DNA from: Chryseobacterium daeguense DSM 19388
GTDB taxonomy: Bacteria; Bacteroidota; Bacteroidia; Flavobacteriales; Weeksellaceae
DNA length: 64,000 nucleotides
NCBI RefSeq assembly: GCF_000430825.1
Contig: NZ_AUMT01000005.1
Coordinates: forward strand, 303,060 to 367,059
Reading direction: 5' to 3'
Shown here: positions 45,473-54,625 of the stretch, piece by piece
Position numbering within the stretch: the stretch's first letter is position 1
Layout of the letters: each line of letters begins with the position of its first letter
Program-made: the position numbers and the translations under genes
The notes under the pieces: model-generated
Seen by the model: the letters and a program-made list of their open reading frames with translations, nothing else
Database searches by the model: none
Told to the model about the DNA's origin: nothing

Positions 45473-46702
45473 TTATTTTTTAGGATTAATTTTTAATTTA
45501 TTCATAATAATTGCTGAAATAATCAACAGAGAAAGCGGAATTAATGACAAATAGAATGCCTCCTGACCACTGAATTCCTGGAATACAAAGCCCGTAATTA
45601 TTGACCCGATTGTTCCTCCGATTGCAGAAAAAACAACGATAAGACCAGACATGGCGCTGTGCAAATATTTGGGAATGGATGCTAAAATTACAGAATTGAT
45701 GCTTGGATAAATCGGAGCCAGTAAACCGCCCATTAACGGGAATAAGTACACTACAAGAGGAGCATTAAGCCAGGTTGTAGCCGTATCAATATGAATATCA
45801 TGGGTCAACGGTAAAACCAGTAAAATACTGACTGCAAAACCAACCACACAAAAGGAAACCACGTAAATCCAGCTGAATCTTCTTGAGAAAAAACCGGATA
45901 AAAACCTTCCTAAGGCAAAAGCACCCGCTAAAACCGCTCCCGCCTGAATGCTCATGGAAGTAGGGACTTTTAAAATTTCCTTGTAAAAAGTAGGTGTCCA
46001 GGTCTGAAAACTCTGCTCTACCAGCACAAAAAGAAAAGTACATAACAAGAAGAATAACACTTTTTTGTAGCTGAATAAGCTCGCACTGTTTCTCAAATCT
46101 CCCAGCAAATCTGTCTTTTCACTTTTCGCTTCATGCTCGTCTAATTTTGTGAAAAATAAGAACAGAAAAGACAGCGTGGAAAGTCCGCCCAGTACCCAAT
46201 ACACATTCAGCCAATGGGTTGATCTTGGATTATGGTCATCAATAAATAAGCTGAATAAAACATTTCCCATTAATACGCCGATCATGAAAAACCCTTCCAG
46301 ATAACCCATAAAACTTGAATGTTCCTTATCTGTGTTCGTTACCAGTCCGATGGACGTGAAAACCGAAATTTTAATTAAAGCAAATGAAACCCCGACAATG
46401 GTAAACAGGAGCTTAAAAAACCAGAAATCATTGGTAAAAGGCATCACAAAACACATGCAGCTCACTAAAAACAGCGCGATCAGCATAGAATTTTTGATCC
46501 CTATTTTGGGTAAAAATGAGGCTAAAATGAATGAGCAGATAGCAATCGGCAGGTCTTTAAACCCCTCCAGCACGCTCGCTCCTGACTTTGAAATTCCAAA
46601 ATTTTGCTGCACCTGCAAAATCACTGTTCCTACGGAATTCAAAAGAATTGCAAAAACGAAATAATTTAAAAATAAAACTGCCTTAATGTTGAAATTTTTC
46701 AT
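45473..46702 (-). CDS. MFS transporter, probably for trehalose
   Basis: A 409-residue inner-membrane protein with about 12 hydrophobic segments in two halves and a central charged loop (TKLDEHEAKSEKTD). Typical MFS elements are present (LGRFLSGFFSRRFS). Its stop and the trehalase start are 2 bases apart, and it diverges from an AraC-type regulator. The order receptor, MFS, cytoplasmic trehalase gives a full uptake route for trehalose (inference from context). Confidence 0.92.
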   Translation of the reverse strand: MKNFNIKAVLFLNYFVFAILLNSVGTVILQVQQNFGISKSGASVLEGFKDLPIAICSFILASFLPKIGIKNSMLIALFLVSCMCFVMPFTNDFWFFKLLFTIVGVSFALIKISVFTSIGLVTNTDKEHSSFMGYLEGFFMIGVLMGNVLFSLFIDDHNPRSTHWLNVYWVLGGLSTLSFLFLFFTKLDEHEAKSEKTDLLGDLRNSASLFSYKKVLFFLLCTFLFVLVEQSFQTWTPTFYKEILKVPTSMSIQAGAVLAGAFALGRFLSGFFSRRFSWIYVVSFCVVGFAVSILLVLPLTHDIHIDTATTWLNAPLVVYLFPLMGGLLAPIYPSINSVILASIPKYLHSAMSGLIVVFSAIGGTIGSIITGFVFQEFSGQEAFYLSLIPLSLLIISAIIMNKLKINPKK

Positions 46703-46825
46703 TGAAATGATTTCTTGACGGCTAAGATATAAGCATTTAGCTTAACATTAATTTAACACGATAAATCAATATTTGAACTATATTAATATAATTATTATTT
46801 TAGTCATTAAAATATGATTAACTAA

Positions 46826-47725
46826 ATGAAAGTTACATTTGAAAGAGTGATTCCCGATGAAAAGAGCTCTTTTCGCCTAATTCATAATAATTCTCCTATT
46901 TCAGAGTTCAAATGGGAATATCATTATCACCCGGAAATAGAGCTTGTCTGTGTCATTTCCGGGAGCGGAACCCGGCATGTGGGGTATCATAAAAGCAATT
47001 ACACGGATGGTGATCTGGTTTTAATAGGTTCTAATATTCCTCACTCGGGATTTGGACTCAATTCCATTGATCCGCATGAAGAAATTGTACTTCAATTCAA
47101 GGAAGAAATTTTACAGTTTCCGCAACAGGAAGTTGAAGCGAGATCAATTAAAAATCTGCTGGAACTATCCAAATACGGCATCCATTTTCACAGTAAAATC
47201 AAAAAATCCATGCTCCCAAAATTAAAGCTGATGCTGGAATCAGAGGGTTATAAAAGATATTTATTGCTATTAGAAATCTTATTTGAGCTCTCAAAATGTG
47301 AAGATTATGATCTTTTGAATAAGGAAATCATGCCTTACACCATCATATCAAAAAATAAAACGCGCCTGGAGAATATTTTTACTTATGTAGAGCATCATTA
47401 CGATAAGGAAATCAATATTGAAGAGGTCGCAAAGCTGGCGAATCTTACGTTGCCTGCTTTCTGTAATTTTTTTAAAAAAGCGACCCAGATTACGTTTACT
47501 GAATTTGTAAACAGGTATCGTATCAACAAAGCCTGTCTGCTGATGGCGCAGGATAAAAGCATTTCAGAATGCAGCTACAGTTGTGGCTTTAATAATGTGA
47601 CTTATTTTAACAGAATGTTTAAAAAATATACAGGGAAAACACCGTCCGAGTTTATTAAAAACTTTTCGCACAATAAGGTGAATGTGGATTTGAAAGTTGA
47701 GGCTAAGGTTAAGGCTACGTTTTAA
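46826..47725 (+). CDS. AraC-family transcriptional regulator
   Basis: A 299-residue protein. The N-terminal cupin-like domain (YHYHPEIELVCVISGSGTRH at about residues 32-51) should bind a sugar. The C-terminal AraC domain (185-285) has two helix-turn-helix parts, with SISECSYSCGFNNVTYFNRMFKKYTGKTPSEF in the second. It is divergent from the MFS-trehalase-receptor run, 123 bases apart, and is the likely activator. The gap is AT-rich with a small palindrome TATATTAATATA near 46781. Confidence 0.92.
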   Translation: MKVTFERVIPDEKSSFRLIHNNSPISEFKWEYHYHPEIELVCVISGSGTRHVGYHKSNYTDGDLVLIGSNIPHSGFGLNSIDPHEEIVLQFKEEILQFPQQEVEARSIKNLLELSKYGIHFHSKIKKSMLPKLKLMLESEGYKRYLLLLEILFELSKCEDYDLLNKEIMPYTIISKNKTRLENIFTYVEHHYDKEINIEEVAKLANLTLPAFCNFFKKATQITFTEFVNRYRINKACLLMAQDKSISECSYSCGFNNVTYFNRMFKKYTGKTPSEFIKNFSHNKVNVDLKVEAKVKATF

Positions 47726-47732
47726 AATAATT

Positions 47733-47833
47733 GAGACGCTTCGGCTTCGCTCAGCATGACAGCGGAAATCATTCTGCATACTGTAAAGCAGTTAGTATTA
47801 GCATTGTCATGCTGAGCGAAGTCGAAGCATGTC
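47733..47833. repeat. REP-like inverted repeat pair, second copy
   Basis: The 29-base arms at 47733-47761 and 47805-47833 match with three mismatches; 43 bases separate them. The core GCTCAGCATGACA is the same as in the pair at 17583-17701. It again lies between convergent genes. Spurious frames through it encode the peptide words HAERSRS and VMLSEVEA, which I have seen in hypothetical Bacteroidota proteins. Confidence 0.85.
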
Positions 47834-47849
47834 AAACTTATATAATAAA

Positions 47850-47874
47850 AAAGCCGTCCAAAAAGAACAGCTTT
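47850..47874 (-). terminator. Terminator of the thioredoxin-like gene
   Basis: On the minus strand AAAGCTGTTC pairs with GGACGGCTTT (two G-U pairs) and is followed by T residues, 51 bases past the stop. Confidence 0.7.
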
Positions 47875-47886
47875 ATATTATATCAA

Positions 47887-47922
47887 ATTGCAAACTGTCA
47901 ACCGACAACCCGCAACCAAAAT
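47887..47922. repeat. Intergenic short-word repeat (CAACCGACAACC type)
   Basis: GCAAACTGTCAACC, GACAACC and CGCAACC follow each other. The complement-like words TTGGTTATTGGTTGCAGG occur at 58763-58803. Confidence 0.4.
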
Positions 47923-47924
47923 AA

Positions 47925-48479
47925 TTATTTCCACTTAATATTGCATCCCATACTCGGTCTCTGAATTTCCTCCTGAGGCTCGCCCAGCAAAAGATTTTCA
48001 AAAGCAATAATTAAATCTTCACCCGTTACATCCTTGTTGTTTCTAGGTCTGGAATCATCCATCTGCCCTCTGTAAATAAGGTCTAATTTTTCATCAAAGA
48101 AAAAGAAATCCGGTGTACAGGCTGCGTCGTAAGCCTTTGCAATTGCCTGGCTCTCATCATACAGATAAGGAAAATCAAAATGTCTTTCAATTTGGAATTC
48201 GATCATCTTTTCCGGAGAATCTGCAGGATATTTTTCTACATCATTCGAGTTTATCGCGATAAATTCAATCCCTCTTTCATTATAATCTTCATATAATTCA
48301 TTAAGTTTATCAATTACGTGAAGCACAAACGGACAATGGTTGCACATGAAGATCACCAACGTGCCTTTTTCCCCTTTCAGATCATCCAGTGACTGAATTT
48401 CGTTACTTTTTGATGGGTTCGGAAGCTCAAAAAACGGTGCCTTCGTTCCCAGTTCTATCATATTTGAAGGAGTATTCAT
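47925..48479 (-). CDS. Thioredoxin-family (AhpC/TSA-like) protein
   Basis: A 184-residue cytoplasmic protein of the thioredoxin fold. The redox motif is CNHCPFV (near residues 51-57) after FMCN. The fold runs from APFFELPN to the C-terminal CNIKWK. This CxxC peroxiredoxin-like group is common next to unrelated genes, and its substrate is unknown. The conserved YLYDESQAIAKAYDAACTPDFF holds the cis-Pro region. It stands alone with its own promoter and terminator. Confidence 0.9.
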   Translation of the reverse strand: MNTPSNMIELGTKAPFFELPNPSKSNEIQSLDDLKGEKGTLVIFMCNHCPFVLHVIDKLNELYEDYNERGIEFIAINSNDVEKYPADSPEKMIEFQIERHFDFPYLYDESQAIAKAYDAACTPDFFFFDEKLDLIYRGQMDDSRPRNNKDVTGEDLIIAFENLLLGEPQEEIQRPSMGCNIKWK

Positions 48480-48497
48480 ATCTTTTTTATTTGATCA

Positions 48498-48505
48498 CAA
48501 AGATA
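48498..48505 (-). promoter_or_regulatory. -7 box of the thioredoxin-like gene
   Basis: Minus-strand TATCTTTG, a perfect TAnnTTTG, 18 bases before the ATG at 48479. Confidence 0.5.
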
Positions 48506-48730
48506 AAGATTTCTTTTATTATGTAGGCTGTAAGCTCGAAGATGGATATCGAAAATTAATGCAATTCCGAAAAGAAAAATATTCATTGAATTAGGCTATG
48601 CAATTCATTAATTTTTACAATAATTTCAATTTTCAGTTTTAAAACAACGTACAGCCTCCTTTAATCCGGCATTCTGCTATAATTTTAACCGTCCTGAAAT
48701 TGTCAGTCAAAAGTTAAACTCAGAAATTTG

Positions 48731-48763
48731 TTTGGAAGTAATAGTAAAAAGTTTGTAGTTTTG
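48731..48763 (+). promoter_or_regulatory. Promoter of the tetR-type gene
   Basis: TTTG (48731-48734), 21 bases, then TAGTTTTG (48756-48763), with the operator beginning at the next base. The rest of the gap 48506-48730 shows no gene, only AT-rich spacer with a GAAGATGG word near 48539. Confidence 0.6.
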
Positions 48764-48787
48764 CTAACACTGTTAGTAAAATTATCA
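48764..48787. promoter_or_regulatory. Operator copy 1 (tetR promoter)
   Basis: The perfect 13-bp palindrome CTAACACTGTTAG lies right after the -7 box and covers the expected transcription start. A third half-site TTATCA lies 18 bases after the first. The ATG of the regulator begins at the last base, so binding should block its own transcription. Confidence 0.65.
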
Positions 48788-49383
48788 TGGGTTTACATGA
48801 ACGACGTCAAAGAGAGAAAGAATCTATACGTGCCAATATTTTGGATGCGGCATTTTCTTTGGCAAAAACAGAAGGCTGGGCTTCACTTTCTATAAGGAAG
48901 ATTGCCGATGCTATTGAGTACAGTGCTCCTGTAGTGTATGATTATTTTGAAAACAAGGAAGCTATTTTATTTGAAATTTCACTTAACGGCTTCCATCAGC
49001 TTCACATAGAATTATTAAAAGCTCAGAAAAAGCATGATACTCCGGAAGAACAGCTTCAGGCAATTGTAGATGCTTACTGGAAATTTGCTTTTAAAAACAA
49101 AGAATACTATCAGCTGATGTTCGGATTAGGAATGCAATGCAGCGGGAAAGGGCTTATGAAGGAAGAATTTTCTTCTTTTCAGGATATGCTTTACGACTGT
49201 ACCTACGAGATTATCAAGAAAAACGGATCCAATCCTGATAATGCTTGTCACATGTCTCACGCCTTATTTTCGGCGGTTCATGGTTTGATTTCAATTATGA
49301 TGATGCGTAATGATGATATTCCATCTACAATGAACAAAACGACTTTGGACGAAACAGTATCTGCTTTCATTAAGTCTTTGTAA
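48787..49383 (+). CDS. TetR/AcrR-family regulator of the efflux operon
   Basis: A 198-residue protein. The N-terminal helix-turn-helix (residues 12-58) shows ANILDAAFSLAKTEGWASLS, IRKIADAIEYSAPVVYDYFE and NKEAIL. The C-terminal helical domain (60-198) should bind a drug or other ligand and dimerise. The RND adaptor gene starts 356 bases downstream on the same strand. The same operator occurs before this gene and three times before the adaptor gene, so it very probably represses both (inference). Confidence 0.93.
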   Translation: MGLHERRQREKESIRANILDAAFSLAKTEGWASLSIRKIADAIEYSAPVVYDYFENKEAILFEISLNGFHQLHIELLKAQKKHDTPEEQLQAIVDAYWKFAFKNKEYYQLMFGLGMQCSGKGLMKEEFSSFQDMLYDCTYEIIKKNGSNPDNACHMSHALFSAVHGLISIMMMRNDDIPSTMNKTTLDETVSAFIKSL

Positions 49384-49402
49384 ATTTTTTTTGAATAAAA
49401 AA

Positions 49403-49426
49403 TTAACACCGTTAGGAATATTAACA
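49403..49426. promoter_or_regulatory. Operator copy 2
   Basis: TTAACACCGTTAG followed by a third half-site TTAACA at 49421, an 18-base offset. It lies 9 bases after a TTTTTTTTG run at 49385-49393. The same T-run and operator layout repeats at 49637-49667. Confidence 0.6.
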
Positions 49427-49521
49427 CTCAATTAATGTAAATTATTCATTAAAAACAATTTAAAAACTAAAAAGCCACTATGTAAAATGTTCACAATTCA
49501 GGAGTTTCCGTACCTGATTAA

Positions 49522-49545
49522 TTAACACCGTTAGTAAAATTAACA
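49522..49545. promoter_or_regulatory. Operator copy 3
   Basis: TTAACACCGTTAG followed by TTAACA at 49540, again with an offset of 18 bases. Confidence 0.6.
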
Positions 49546-49654
49546 CATAGTACACCTCATCTTTATATACTAAACCAACATTAAAACATCTTCGATTATG
49601 AAAACATGTAGCTGATCAACATTAAGAATTCTGTAATTTTTTTTGAACCAAATA

Positions 49655-49678
49655 TTAACACCGTTAGGAAAAATAACA
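49655..49678. promoter_or_regulatory. Operator copy 4
   Basis: TTAACACCGTTAG followed by ATAACA at 49673 with the same 18-base offset. It lies 9 bases after a TTTTTTTTG run and 61 bases before the adaptor ATG. The gap between tetR and the adaptor gene (49384-49739) holds nothing else that I recognise. Confidence 0.6.
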
Positions 49679-49739
49679 GATATTTTATTAAAAACAACAT
49701 TATTTAATTTAACACTTCATTAAAAAATTTAAACTAAAA

Positions 49740-50900
49740 ATGAAAATACCTGGAAAAATAAGGTTCATCGTACTTATATCAAGTATTATCCTTTTACAAA
49801 ATTGCACAAAGGCAGCAGAAGGTTCCAATGCAGCTCCTCCCGCCCCTGAATTGCCAGTTTATACCGTAATTACATCACCTGCAACCACTTATCAGGAATT
49901 CCCGACCGCATTGGAGGGAAAGAACAATGTAGAAATCAGATCGCAGGTAGATGGTTACCTTGATAGAATTTATGTGGAAGAAGGTGCTTACGTAAGAGCC
50001 GGACAGCCTTTATTTAAAATAGATTCAAGAGCTTATGGCGAGCAGATGAATATGGCCAGCGCCAATTTGCAGGTTGCTAATGCTAATATTCAAAAAGCAA
50101 AAGTAGAGGTTGACAGACTAGAACCTCTGGTTGCAGCAAAAGTAGTTTCTGATGTACAGCTGAGAACTGCTAAAGCCAATTATGCAGCCGCTGTAGCCGC
50201 CGCTACCCAGGCCAAAGCATCAGTAGGGAGCGCAAAAATAAATGTAGGATTTACCACCATTACAGCTCCTGTAAGCGGTTACATAGGGAGAATTCCTTAC
50301 AAAAAAGGAAGCCTTATCTCAAGAACAGACCCGAATCCATTGACTTTATTATCTGACATCAGCGAGATTTATGCTTATTTTTCTTTAAGTGAATTGGATT
50401 TCATTGCATTTCAGAATAAATATCAGGGCGCTACTTTAGAAGAAAAGCTAAAAGATATGCCAATGGTAGAGCTGGTAATTGCTGACAACAGCATCTATCC
50501 TGAAAAAGGAAAAATGACGATTGTAGACGGTCAGTTTGACAAAACTACAGGTGCCATCAGTGTTCGCGCAGTTTTTCCAAATCCTAACGGAACCCTGAGA
50601 ACAGGAAATACCGGCCGTGTCCGCATGCCGCAGCTATTGTCCAATGCAGTGGTTATTCCACAGGAATCTACGTTTGAAATTCAGGATAAGACTTACGTTT
50701 ACGTAGTAGGAAAAGATCAGAAAGTTACCAGCAAGCCTGTAAAAATTTCAGGAAAAACAGACAGCTACTACTTCATTTCTGAAGGATTACAGCCTGGAGA
50801 AAAAATAGTATACACAGGAATCGGGAACTTAAAAGACGGTGCTTCTATTAAGCCTAAAGCAATTTCTTCCGATAGTTTGCTGAAAGCAAAACCGTTGTAA
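49740..50900 (+). CDS. RND efflux periplasmic adaptor (membrane fusion protein)
   Basis: A 386-residue lipoprotein adaptor of the AcrA type. The lipobox LLQNC (Cys22) predicts a lipid anchor. It has the barrel-sandwich/lipoyl halves (NVEIRSQVDGYLDRIYVEEGAYVRAGQPLF at residues 62-91 and PVSGYIGRIPYKKGSLIS near 180), a coiled-coil hairpin between them (about 98-165, Ala-rich), and a beta-barrel and membrane-proximal domain after. It joins the RND pump to the outer-membrane factor encoded downstream. Confidence 0.95.
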   Translation: MKIPGKIRFIVLISSIILLQNCTKAAEGSNAAPPAPELPVYTVITSPATTYQEFPTALEGKNNVEIRSQVDGYLDRIYVEEGAYVRAGQPLFKIDSRAYGEQMNMASANLQVANANIQKAKVEVDRLEPLVAAKVVSDVQLRTAKANYAAAVAAATQAKASVGSAKINVGFTTITAPVSGYIGRIPYKKGSLISRTDPNPLTLLSDISEIYAYFSLSELDFIAFQNKYQGATLEEKLKDMPMVELVIADNSIYPEKGKMTIVDGQFDKTTGAISVRAVFPNPNGTLRTGNTGRVRMPQLLSNAVVIPQESTFEIQDKTYVYVVGKDQKVTSKPVKISGKTDSYYFISEGLQPGEKIVYTGIGNLKDGASIKPKAISSDSLLKAKPL

Positions 50901-50940
50901 ACGATCCTTTCAGGACAATTATAAGAACTGTTTAAACATC

Positions 50941-51115
50941 TTTTAACCACAAAAGTCGCAAAAGATTTTAAACACATGAGTCACATGAGTTCAAATTATT
51001 AAGAATATAAAGAACACATAAGTTTTTGAAATCTATGATTTTCATTTGTGAACTTTAAATATTAGCAATTAATCTTAATTCGGCTGAAAGCTTTTGTGCC
51101 TTTTGTGGTGAGAAT
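50941..51115. repeat. Intergenic repeat block (TTAACCACAAAAG words) between adaptor and pump genes
   Basis: Begins TTTTAACCACAAAAGTCGC and AAAAGATTTTAAACAC, and near its end has the partial complement CTTTTGTGCCTTTTGTGG (51093-51110). A sister block lies after the pump gene (54366-54505). The two blocks may fold or recombine. Confidence 0.55.
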
Positions 51116-51148
51116 ATAGTTTAAGCATCATTAAAAAATAAACTTCTT

Positions 51149-54100
51149 ATGTTAAAACAATTTATAGAAAGACCGGTCCTTTCAACGGTCATCTCCATAA
51201 TACTTTTATTATTGGGGGCATTGTCCCTCTTTAATTTACCCATCGCCCTCTTTCCGGATATTGCGCCGCCGAGTGTTCAGGTGACTGCCTTCTATCCGGG
51301 TGCGAATGCGGAAGTGGTGGCCCGTTCGGTAGCAACACCGATTGAGGAAGCAGTGAACGGAGTTGAGAATATGACTTACATGACCTCCAACTCAAGTAAC
51401 GACGGTACCATGACGCTGAGCGTATTTTTCAAACAGGGATCTGATCCTGATAATGCTGCCGTAAACGTTCAGAACCGTGTATCCAAAGCAATGAGCCAGC
51501 TTCCGCAGGAGGTTGTTCAGGCGGGAATTTCAACGCAGAAAGTACAGAACAGTATGATCATGTTTATGGGATTATCAAGTGACGATCCAAAACAATATGA
51601 TGAGCTTTTCTTACAGAATTATCTGAAAATCAATATCATTCCACAAATTCAGCGTATTCCGGGGGTTGCTCAGGCACAGGTTTTCGGAACGAGAGATTAT
51701 TCCATGAGACTTTGGCTGAAACCGGACAGATTAGCTGCAAACGGACTTTCTCCGCAGGAAGTGTTGAATGCCGTAAAAGATCACAACCTTGAGGCAGCTC
51801 CGGGACGTTTAGGCCAGGGAAGTAAAGAAACATACGAATATATTTTAAAATATAAAGGTAAATTAAACAAAAACGAAGACTACGAAAATATTGCCATTAA
51901 AGCTAACAGCGACGGTTCTTTCCTAAGGCTGAAAGATGTGGCAAGAGTAGAATTCGGATCTTATACATATACAGCAGCTAACAGAGTGGATGGCAAGCCG
52001 GTTTCCGGATTTGCGATTATGCAGACGGCAGGATCTAATGCCAATGAAATCTTAACTGAAATTGAAAAACAGGTTGATCAGTTTAAAACTACCCTTCCAA
52101 AGGGTGTTGAGCCAATCATTATGTACAACTCCAAAGACTTTTTGGATGCTTCAATTCATCAGGTTGTTGAGACATTAGTGATTGCATTTATCCTTGTATT
52201 TATTGTAGTTTATATTTTCCTTCAGGATTTCAGATCTACATTAATTCCTGCCATTGCAGTTCCGGTGGCGATTATCGGTACCTTCTTTTTCCTACAGCTA
52301 TTTGGGTTCAGTATCAACATGTTGACATTGTTCGCTTTGGTACTCGCCATCGGTATTGTGGTGGATGACGCGATTGTGGTGGTAGAAGCCGTCCACTCCA
52401 AGATGGAACATACGGGAATGCCTGTAGAACAGGCCACAATGAGCTCGATGAGTGAAATTTCCGGGGCGATCATCTCCATTACACTCGTAATGTGTGCCGT
52501 ATTTATTCCGGTAGGCTTCATGCAGGGTCCTGCGGGAGTTTTCTACAGACAGTTTGCTTTTACACTGGCTATTGCGATCCTTATTTCTGCAGTTAATGCA
52601 TTAACGTTGAGTCCTGCCTTATGCGCCATGTTCTTAAATGATCCTCAGGGAGAGCATGGAGAACACGGTAAAAAAACAGGTTTCGGAGCAAGATTTTTCA
52701 ATGCATTTAATGTAAGTTTTAATAATCTTACTAAAAAATACATCTACAGCCTTAAATTTTTAATTAAAAATAAATGGGTTGCAATCGGAGGATTAGTTTT
52801 AATTACTGCGGCAAGTGTTTTCTTAATCAAAAAAGCACCATCAGGATTTATTCCTACGGAAGATCAGGGATTCATTTTGTATGCGGTAAACACACCTCCG
52901 GGAAGTTCACTGGACAGAACACACAGAGCAACTGAGCAAATCGACAAAATCATTGACAGTGAAAAGGCTAAAAATCACCTTTGGGTTGCAGACGGTCTGA
53001 ACTTCATCAGTAACGCAAACGCTTCTCCATATTCTGCAGGTTTCATTAAGCTGAAAGATCATGACCAGCGTGGTGAGATAACCGATCCGGATCAGATTGC
53101 AGCGGGATTAACAGGAAAAGTTTCCCAGGTAAAAGATGCCAGCGCATTCTTCTTCAACTTCCCTACAGTACAGGGATTTGGTAACGTTTCCGGCTTTGAG
53201 TTTATGCTTCAGGACAGAACGAACGGTTCTTTGGAACAACTAGGAACGAATACCCAGGCTTTCATCGGGGAACTGATGAAACGACCGGAAATTGCATTTG
53301 CCTTCACAACGTATGCAGCAGGAAATCCGCAGTTCACGATTGAGGTTGATAATGATAAAGCCAACCAGTTAGGCGTTTCCATCACAGAATTGATGCAGAC
53401 GATGCAGATTTATTACGGAAGTAGCTTCGTTTCAGATTTCAACAGATTCGGGAAATACTACAGGGTAATGGCACAGGCGGATATTCCTTACCGTACCGAT
53501 GCAAATTCTCTGGAAGGAATTTATGTTAAAAATAAATCAGGCGAAATGGTTCCTGTAAAAACATTAGTGACTTTAAAAAGAGCTTTCGGGCCTGAAACAG
53601 TGACCAGAAACAACCTTTTCAACGCGGTTACCATCAACGGAACTCCAAAACCGGGATACAGTACCGGAGATGCGATCAAAGCGGTGGAAGAAGTTGCCCA
53701 GAAATCATTACCGAGAGGTTACGGTTACGAATGGACAGGGATTACCCGTGAAGAGATCAAAACCAGCGGACAGACTGCATTTATCTTTATGCTAAGTATC
53801 CTGTTTGTCTACTTCTTATTGGCAGCGCAGTATGAAAGTTATATCCTGCCGTTTGCAGTTATCTTAACGATTCCAACGGGTATTTTCGGAGTATTTGCCT
53901 TTACGGGACTTGCCGGAATTGATAATAATATTTACGTACAGGTTGGTTTAATCATGCTCGTCGGTTTATTAGCGAAAAACGCGATTCTGATTGTAGAATT
54001 TGCAGTACAAAGAAGAAATGCGGGAAGATCATTACTGGAATCTGCGCTTCAGGCATCAAGATTACGTTTAAGACCAATCTTAATGACCTCTTTCGCATTC

Positions 54101-54331
54101 ATCGTTGGGATGCTGCCCCTTGTTTTCACTCAGGGAGCTTCCGCAAAAGGGAATCATTCAATAGGATTCAGTACGGTAGGTGGTATGTTGACGGGAGTAA
54201 TCTTCGGGATTTTCATTATTCCTGTAATGTTTGTGATCTTCCAGTATTTACATGAAAAAATGCCGAGCAGAAAAAAGAAAAGACTTCAAAGACAAAAAAT
54301 GGAGGCAGAACTTTTAGCAACTACTCATTAA
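51149..54331 (+). CDS. RND efflux pump, HAE1 family (AcrB-like)
   Basis: A 1060-residue inner-membrane proton-drug antiporter. Twelve membrane helices in two repeats; the first starts at residue 10 (VLSTVISIILLLLGALSL). The proton relay pair is the double Asp in LAIGIVVDDAIVVVEAV (near residue 405). Large periplasmic loops (40-335 and 560-870) form the porter domain, with the conserved FIPTEDQGFILYAV at the start of the second. The C-terminus is charged (SRKKKRLQRQKME). Likely exports hydrophobic drugs, dyes or detergents through the adaptor and outer-membrane factor of this locus. Confidence 0.97.
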   Translation: MLKQFIERPVLSTVISIILLLLGALSLFNLPIALFPDIAPPSVQVTAFYPGANAEVVARSVATPIEEAVNGVENMTYMTSNSSNDGTMTLSVFFKQGSDPDNAAVNVQNRVSKAMSQLPQEVVQAGISTQKVQNSMIMFMGLSSDDPKQYDELFLQNYLKINIIPQIQRIPGVAQAQVFGTRDYSMRLWLKPDRLAANGLSPQEVLNAVKDHNLEAAPGRLGQGSKETYEYILKYKGKLNKNEDYENIAIKANSDGSFLRLKDVARVEFGSYTYTAANRVDGKPVSGFAIMQTAGSNANEILTEIEKQVDQFKTTLPKGVEPIIMYNSKDFLDASIHQVVETLVIAFILVFIVVYIFLQDFRSTLIPAIAVPVAIIGTFFFLQLFGFSINMLTLFALVLAIGIVVDDAIVVVEAVHSKMEHTGMPVEQATMSSMSEISGAIISITLVMCAVFIPVGFMQGPAGVFYRQFAFTLAIAILISAVNALTLSPALCAMFLNDPQGEHGEHGKKTGFGARFFNAFNVSFNNLTKKYIYSLKFLIKNKWVAIGGLVLITAASVFLIKKAPSGFIPTEDQGFILYAVNTPPGSSLDRTHRATEQIDKIIDSEKAKNHLWVADGLNFISNANASPYSAGFIKLKDHDQRGEITDPDQIAAGLTGKVSQVKDASAFFFNFPTVQGFGNVSGFEFMLQDRTNGSLEQLGTNTQAFIGELMKRPEIAFAFTTYAAGNPQFTIEVDNDKANQLGVSITELMQTMQIYYGSSFVSDFNRFGKYYRVMAQADIPYRTDANSLEGIYVKNKSGEMVPVKTLVTLKRAFGPETVTRNNLFNAVTINGTPKPGYSTGDAIKAVEEVAQKSLPRGYGYEWTGITREEIKTSGQTAFIFMLSILFVYFLLAAQYESYILPFAVILTIPTGIFGVFAFTGLAGIDNNIYVQVGLIMLVGLLAKNAILIVEFAVQRRNAGRSLLESALQASRLRLRPILMTSFAFIVGMLPLVFTQGASAKGNHSIGFSTVGGMLTGVIFGIFIIPVMFVIFQYLHEKMPSRKKKRLQRQKMEAELLATTH

Positions 54332-54365
54332 TAAAAAATGAATTGCAAAACTTTGAGAGATTTGG

Positions 54366-54505
54366 CTTAACCACAAAAGTCACAAAAGATTTTACACTTA
54401 ACTTATTTAAGGTTAAAGCCTTGAATATAAAAGAACACATAAGTCTTTTTCAAATCTAAGATTTAAAATAATCATCTGTGAGATTCGTGAAATCTGTGGT
54501 TAAAA
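54366..54505. repeat. Intergenic repeat block between pump and outer-membrane factor genes
   Basis: Starts TTAACCACAAAAGTCACAA and AAGATTTTACAC, like the block at 50941, and ends with GATTCGTGAAATCTGTGG, then TTAAAAC. It probably arose from the same repeat family. Confidence 0.55.
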
Positions 54506-54625
54506 CAAAAAATAGAGAAGCAACCATTCAAACTTATATCATATAAAGCAGAGCAATCTCCTACTAAAGACACCTTTGCGCAAACATCTCTCAAAGTTTT
54601 GTATTCAAATAAAAGTTTAAAAACT

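Noticed and set aside
47731..47964. 77-codon open frame with the motif VMLSEVEA
   Set aside because: It is a translation of the REP-like inverted repeat and following spacer.
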